A DNA stretch of 23,680 bases from Synergistaceae bacterium (GTDB lineage Bacteria; Synergistota; Synergistia; Synergistales; Aminobacteriaceae), in the NCBI GenBank assembly GCA_022837505.1, contig JALHFZ010000025.1, positions 908-24,587 on the forward strand, given 5' to 3'. Positions 21,262 to 23,680 of this stretch are shown here, piece after piece. Each line of letters starts with the position of its first letter. Positions within the stretch are counted from its first letter, which is position 1. The position numbers were made by a program, and so were the translations under genes. The notes under the pieces are model-generated. The model had not been told where the DNA came from, made no database searches, and saw only the letters and a program-made list of their open reading frames with translations.

Positions 21262-22251
21262 ATGAAAAAAACGCTTCTTGTCACCTGCTCTGCTCCACCC
21301 TCCCTGAGGGAGGAGATACAGGGCGCCCTGGAGGGTGAAGGGGAGATACTCTACCTGGAGGATATATCCGAAGACAGACGGAAGGAAGCCCTCTCCTCCG
21401 CGAACGTCCTGCTCTCCTTCTTCTTCAACAAAGAGGTCCGGGAGGAGGAGTACCCCCTTCTGGCGGATCTCGACCTCTTTCAGTCCATCTCGGCGGGGCT
21501 CGACTTTCTCCCCTTTGAGAAACTTCCGGAGAAGATGATCCTGGCCTGCAACGCCGGAGGGTGGGCTCCCCAGATTGCCGAACATACCCTGGGCCTTCTG
21601 CTCGCCCTGACCCGGAGGATCATCCCCCTTTTCAACGACCTCGCCGGAGGAAAATTCAACCGCCAGTCCTACACCCTCTCCTGCCTTAGGGATAAAATTA
21701 TGACCGTGGCGGGGTACGGCGGGATCGGCAGAAAGACGGCGGAGCTCGCCCGGTGCTTCGGCATGAAGATCCGCGCCCTCAACACGAGCGGCAGGACGGC
21801 CGACAGCGTGGACTTCGCCGGAACCCTCTCCGATCTGCCCCGTGTGCTTCCCGATACGGACGTGCTGCTCCTCTCCCTCCCTCTGAACCGCCATACCCGG
21901 GGGATCATCGGCAGAAAAGAGCTTGATATGATGAAGAAGGACGCCATCCTCCTGAACGTGGCCCGGGCCCCCCTGGTTGTGGAGGAGGATCTCTACCGGC
22001 ATCTGAGGGAAAACCCCGACTTCCGGGCGGGGCTTGACGTCTGGTGGAGGGAGCCCACCTGGGGGGGCGGGGATTTCGAGTCCCAGTTTCCCTTCCTCGA
22101 ACTCCCCAACGTGGCCGGTTCCCCCCACAACTCCAACCGGTGCGAGGGGGCCATGGACAGGGCAGCGGCCGTGGCGGCAGCGAACGTCCGGGCCTTCTTC
22201 CGGGGTGAGAAGATCGCCGGCCTGATCCGCCGGGAAGACTATATGGAGTGA
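21262..22251 (+). CDS. D-isomer-specific 2-hydroxyacid dehydrogenase family protein
   Basis: A 329-residue NAD(P)-dependent oxidoreductase of the D-2-hydroxyacid dehydrogenase family, reducing a 2-oxoacid to a D-2-hydroxyacid or the reverse. The Rossmann loop is VAGYGGIGRKTAELA (about 148-162). The catalytic triad is visible: Arg in NVARAPLVVEEDL (about 235), Glu in DVWWREPTW (about 263) and His in GSPHNSNR (about 288). After the second strand the usual acidic residue is absent (IRALNTSGR), which would favour NADP over NAD; this is an inference. The substrate is unknown; reduction of aryl pyruvates would fit the nearby IOR pathway but is speculation. The start has AGGAGA nine nucleotides upstream. 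It is followed by exonuclease III after 14 nt, so the two form one unit. Confidence 0.88.
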   Translation: MKKTLLVTCSAPPSLREEIQGALEGEGEILYLEDISEDRRKEALSSANVLLSFFFNKEVREEEYPLLADLDLFQSISAGLDFLPFEKLPEKMILACNAGGWAPQIAEHTLGLLLALTRRIIPLFNDLAGGKFNRQSYTLSCLRDKIMTVAGYGGIGRKTAELARCFGMKIRALNTSGRTADSVDFAGTLSDLPRVLPDTDVLLLSLPLNRHTRGIIGRKELDMMKKDAILLNVARAPLVVEEDLYRHLRENPDFRAGLDVWWREPTWGGGDFESQFPFLELPNVAGSPHNSNRCEGAMDRAAAVAAANVRAFFRGEKIAGLIRREDYME

Positions 22252-22265
22252 AGGAGAGAACCGTC

Positions 22266-23057
22266 ATGGACCGATGCACCGTCGCGACATTCAACGTGAA
22301 TTCCGTACGGAGCCGCATGCCCCATCTGGAACGCTGGCTCAAAGAGACCTCCGTGGACGTCCTCTGTCTGCAGGAGACCAAGGTACAGGACGACAGTTTT
22401 CCCGAAGAAGCCTTCACCTCTCTTGGGTACCGCTCCCTCTACAAGGGGGAGAAGGCCTACAACGGAGTGGCCATCCTGACGAAGGCCCCTCTGGACGGGT
22501 ATGCCATCGGCTTCGGCGACGGCGAGGAGCCCGTGGGGGAGACCAGGCTGCTCCGGGCCCGGATCGGCGACTTCTGCATCGTCAATACCTACGTCCCCCA
22601 GGGGAAGGGGATAGACCACGCCGACTACGTCTATAAACACCGATTTTTCGAGAGGATGAAGGCCCTCTTCCACCGGGAATATCTGCCGGAGGAAAAAGTT
22701 GTCTGGGTGGGGGATATGAACGTGGCCCCCACAGACATGGACGTCACGAGCCCGGAGCGGAAACGGGACCACCCCTGCTTCGCCCCGGACATCCAGGCCC
22801 GTTTCGAGGATGTGAAAAGCTGGGGGTTCACCGACCTCCTCCGAAAATTCCGCCCCGAAGAGGGCGAGTTCTCCTACTTCGACTACCGGGTGAAGAACTC
22901 CCTCGAGCGGAACATCGGGTGGAGAATTGACCATATCCTCGTGACTCCGGCCCTCGAAAGGGCGGCGGTGGACTGCTACATCGACCGGTCCCTCCGGGGG
23001 TGGGAGAGGCCGTCGGACCACGTCCCCGTGGTCGCCCTCTTCGACCTGAAGAAATAA
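22266..23057 (+). CDS. xth: Exodeoxyribonuclease III (AP endonuclease)
   Basis: A 263-residue class II AP endonuclease/3'-5' exonuclease of the ExoIII family, acting in base excision repair with Mg2+. The motifs are in order: TFNVNSVRSR at the N-terminus, LCLQETKVQDDSFP (metal-binding Glu about 37), YNGVAILTK, GDMNVAPTDMDV (catalytic Asp and Asn about 150), GWRIDHILVTPAL and the C-terminal SDHVPVV (Asp-His pair about 251). I use ATG 22266, with GGAG nine nucleotides upstream and the family N-terminus; a GTG at 22248 overlapping the previous stop is possible but would add six residues. Co-directional with the dehydrogenase, with no promoter between. Confidence 0.95.
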   Translation: MDRCTVATFNVNSVRSRMPHLERWLKETSVDVLCLQETKVQDDSFPEEAFTSLGYRSLYKGEKAYNGVAILTKAPLDGYAIGFGDGEEPVGETRLLRARIGDFCIVNTYVPQGKGIDHADYVYKHRFFERMKALFHREYLPEEKVVWVGDMNVAPTDMDVTSPERKRDHPCFAPDIQARFEDVKSWGFTDLLRKFRPEEGEFSYFDYRVKNSLERNIGWRIDHILVTPALERAAVDCYIDRSLRGWERPSDHVPVVALFDLKK

Positions 23058-23062
23058 GGCTG

Positions 23063-23107
23063 AAAAGAGGGGGGAGGACGGCCATAGAACAGGCCCTCCT
23101 CCCCTCT
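23063..23107. terminator. Imperfect hairpin between convergent genes
   Basis: A G-rich arm (about 23066-23083) pairs imperfectly with a C-rich arm (23092-23107). On the plus strand a T-containing tail (GCATTTATTC) follows, and on the minus strand TTTT (A-run 23063-23066). It could serve both exoIII and the minus-strand gene. Confidence 0.55.
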
Positions 23108-23143
23108 GCATTTATTCGAGAAACTCCCCTCAGAAAAACCCCT

Positions 23144-23680
23144 TTACTTTCCCTGCAGAAGCTCCTTCACGGCGGCGCGGATATCCGACGTCTCCCGGCC
23201 GATGGCCTTTGCCGCGTCCTTCAGAGGGATATCCCCCGCCGTATCGGCGGGCCAGCCGGCCCGGGCGAGGATATCCGCCCCTGCCAGGCCGTACCCTTCG
23301 GCAACAGCGTTGAGGGTGAGGCTCCCCTTGATCTCGTCGGGGTTCGCCGGCACGCTCGCCGCAGGAGGAGCAGGGCGGGCGGCGAACCAGATCCGGAGCT
23401 TTTCCTTCAGCTCCTCGTCGTTCACCCCCTCCATCTTCTTGAGGGAGACGTCCAGAGGGGAGCCGGCGGGAAGCCCGGCGATCTCAAGGATCTTCGAGGG
23501 AGCCAGCCCGACCTGGGCGGCGGTCTGTTCTATGGTCATCCAGCCGAAGACCCCGTCGACCGGATCCTTCAGAGATTCCGCCGACTGGGGGGCGAAGGTC
23601 TGCCAGTACCCCGTCAGCCGGGCTGTTCCGTAGGCGGCGAAGAAGAGCCCCACTCCCAGCACCCCCACCGCGAGGGCGGA
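23144..23680 (-). CDS. Membrane-anchored protein with two repeated helical domains (5' part outside the window)
   Basis: The 3' part of a gene that enters from beyond the window: the frame is still open at 23680, and GTG at 23668 lies within a hydrophobic segment (SALAVGVLGVGLFFAAYG), so it is likely internal. The segment is a membrane helix. It is followed by two similar units of about 60 residues: GVFGWMTIEQTAAQVGLAPS then LEIAGLPAGSPLDVSLKKM, and IKGSLTLNAVAEGYGLAG then LARAGWPADTAGDIPLKDA. I recall this unit (M/L-T-L-x-x-V-A-x-x-Y-G-L, then G-L/W-P, then L-K-D/K) as a C-terminal tail of membrane-bound electron-transfer proteins, such as 4Fe-4S NapH-like or DUF4405 proteins, from anaerobes. 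That identification is from memory of the pattern and is tentative. A linker rich in Ala and Pro separates the units. Confidence 0.7.
   Translation of the reverse strand, partial: SALAVGVLGVGLFFAAYGTARLTGYWQTFAPQSAESLKDPVDGVFGWMTIEQTAAQVGLAPSKILEIAGLPAGSPLDVSLKKMEGVNDEELKEKLRIWFAARPAPPAASVPANPDEIKGSLTLNAVAEGYGLAGADILARAGWPADTAGDIPLKDAAKAIGRETSDIRAAVKELLQGK

Noticed and set aside
21192..21336. Short plus-strand ORF behind the palindrome GGAGGTACCTCC
   Set aside because: It overlaps the likely -10 of the dehydrogenase promoter and the dehydrogenase coding start in another frame. The GGAGG on this strand is simply the mirror of the phosphatase ribosome-binding site.
1..23680. CRISPR arrays, tRNA or rRNA genes, insertion sequences, phage genes
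   Set aside because: No regularly spaced direct repeats, no cloverleaf with CCA-type ends, no transposase, integrase or terminal repeats were seen on either strand.

Overview
The window looks like chromosomal DNA from a GC-rich anaerobic bacterium. Its gene set (indolepyruvate:ferredoxin oxidoreductase IorAB, MATE exporter, YitT membrane protein, AddAB-type recombination helicase-nuclease, RemB-like protein next to gyrB) and its strong G/C third-codon bias fit an amino-acid-fermenting lineage such as Synergistota. That placement is inference; no rRNA is present. The standard genetic code is in use: TAA, TAG and TGA all end clear genes here, for example rpoD and dodecin end in TGA.

Layout. 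1-735: 3' end of a sensor histidine kinase and a tiny ORF. 787-1098: a small one-helix membrane protein on the minus strand with its own -10 box and terminator. 1110-3338: a minus-strand unit, remB-like then gyrB, with promoter and terminator. 3431-4333: a YitT-family membrane protein (+). 4352-10763: a minus-strand pair, addB-like then addA-like, overlapping by a few bases; addB appears to start at CTG. 10808-13798: a plus-strand operon of a small secreted protein with an in-frame TGA, then iorA and iorB, closed by a hairpin. 13872-16407: a HAD phosphatase and a DUF255/YyaL-type thioredoxin-domain protein. 16404-17777: a MATE transporter (minus), meeting the previous gene tail to tail. 17847-20099: an unrecognised 222-residue protein, then the housekeeping sigma factor rpoD. 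20141-20567: dodecin with tandem hairpins. 20431-21177: a histidine phosphatase (minus). 21196-23057: a D-2-hydroxyacid dehydrogenase and exonuclease III. 23144-23680: the 3' part of a membrane-anchored protein with two repeated helical domains (minus).

The most notable object is the small secreted gene at 10877-11248. A strong Shine-Dalgarno sequence and signal peptide lead into a frame interrupted once, at codon 58, by TGA. The same frame then continues with normal coding bias to a TAG just ahead of iorA. An 8-bp perfect stem with a GTC loop lies 21 nt after the TGA, the position and loop expected of a bacterial SECIS element. This makes it a candidate undescribed exported selenoprotein; a nonsense-mutated gene is the main alternative.

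Other points: both AddAB subunits carry the four-cysteine Fe-S nuclease signature; both ferredoxin-type motifs of IorA lack their second cysteine; RpoD has a degenerate six-residue repeat at its N terminus; and two genes (17907-18679 and the phosphatase near 20570-20585) show signs of a frameshift or an assembly indel. No tRNA, rRNA, CRISPR array, insertion sequence or phage gene was recognised.
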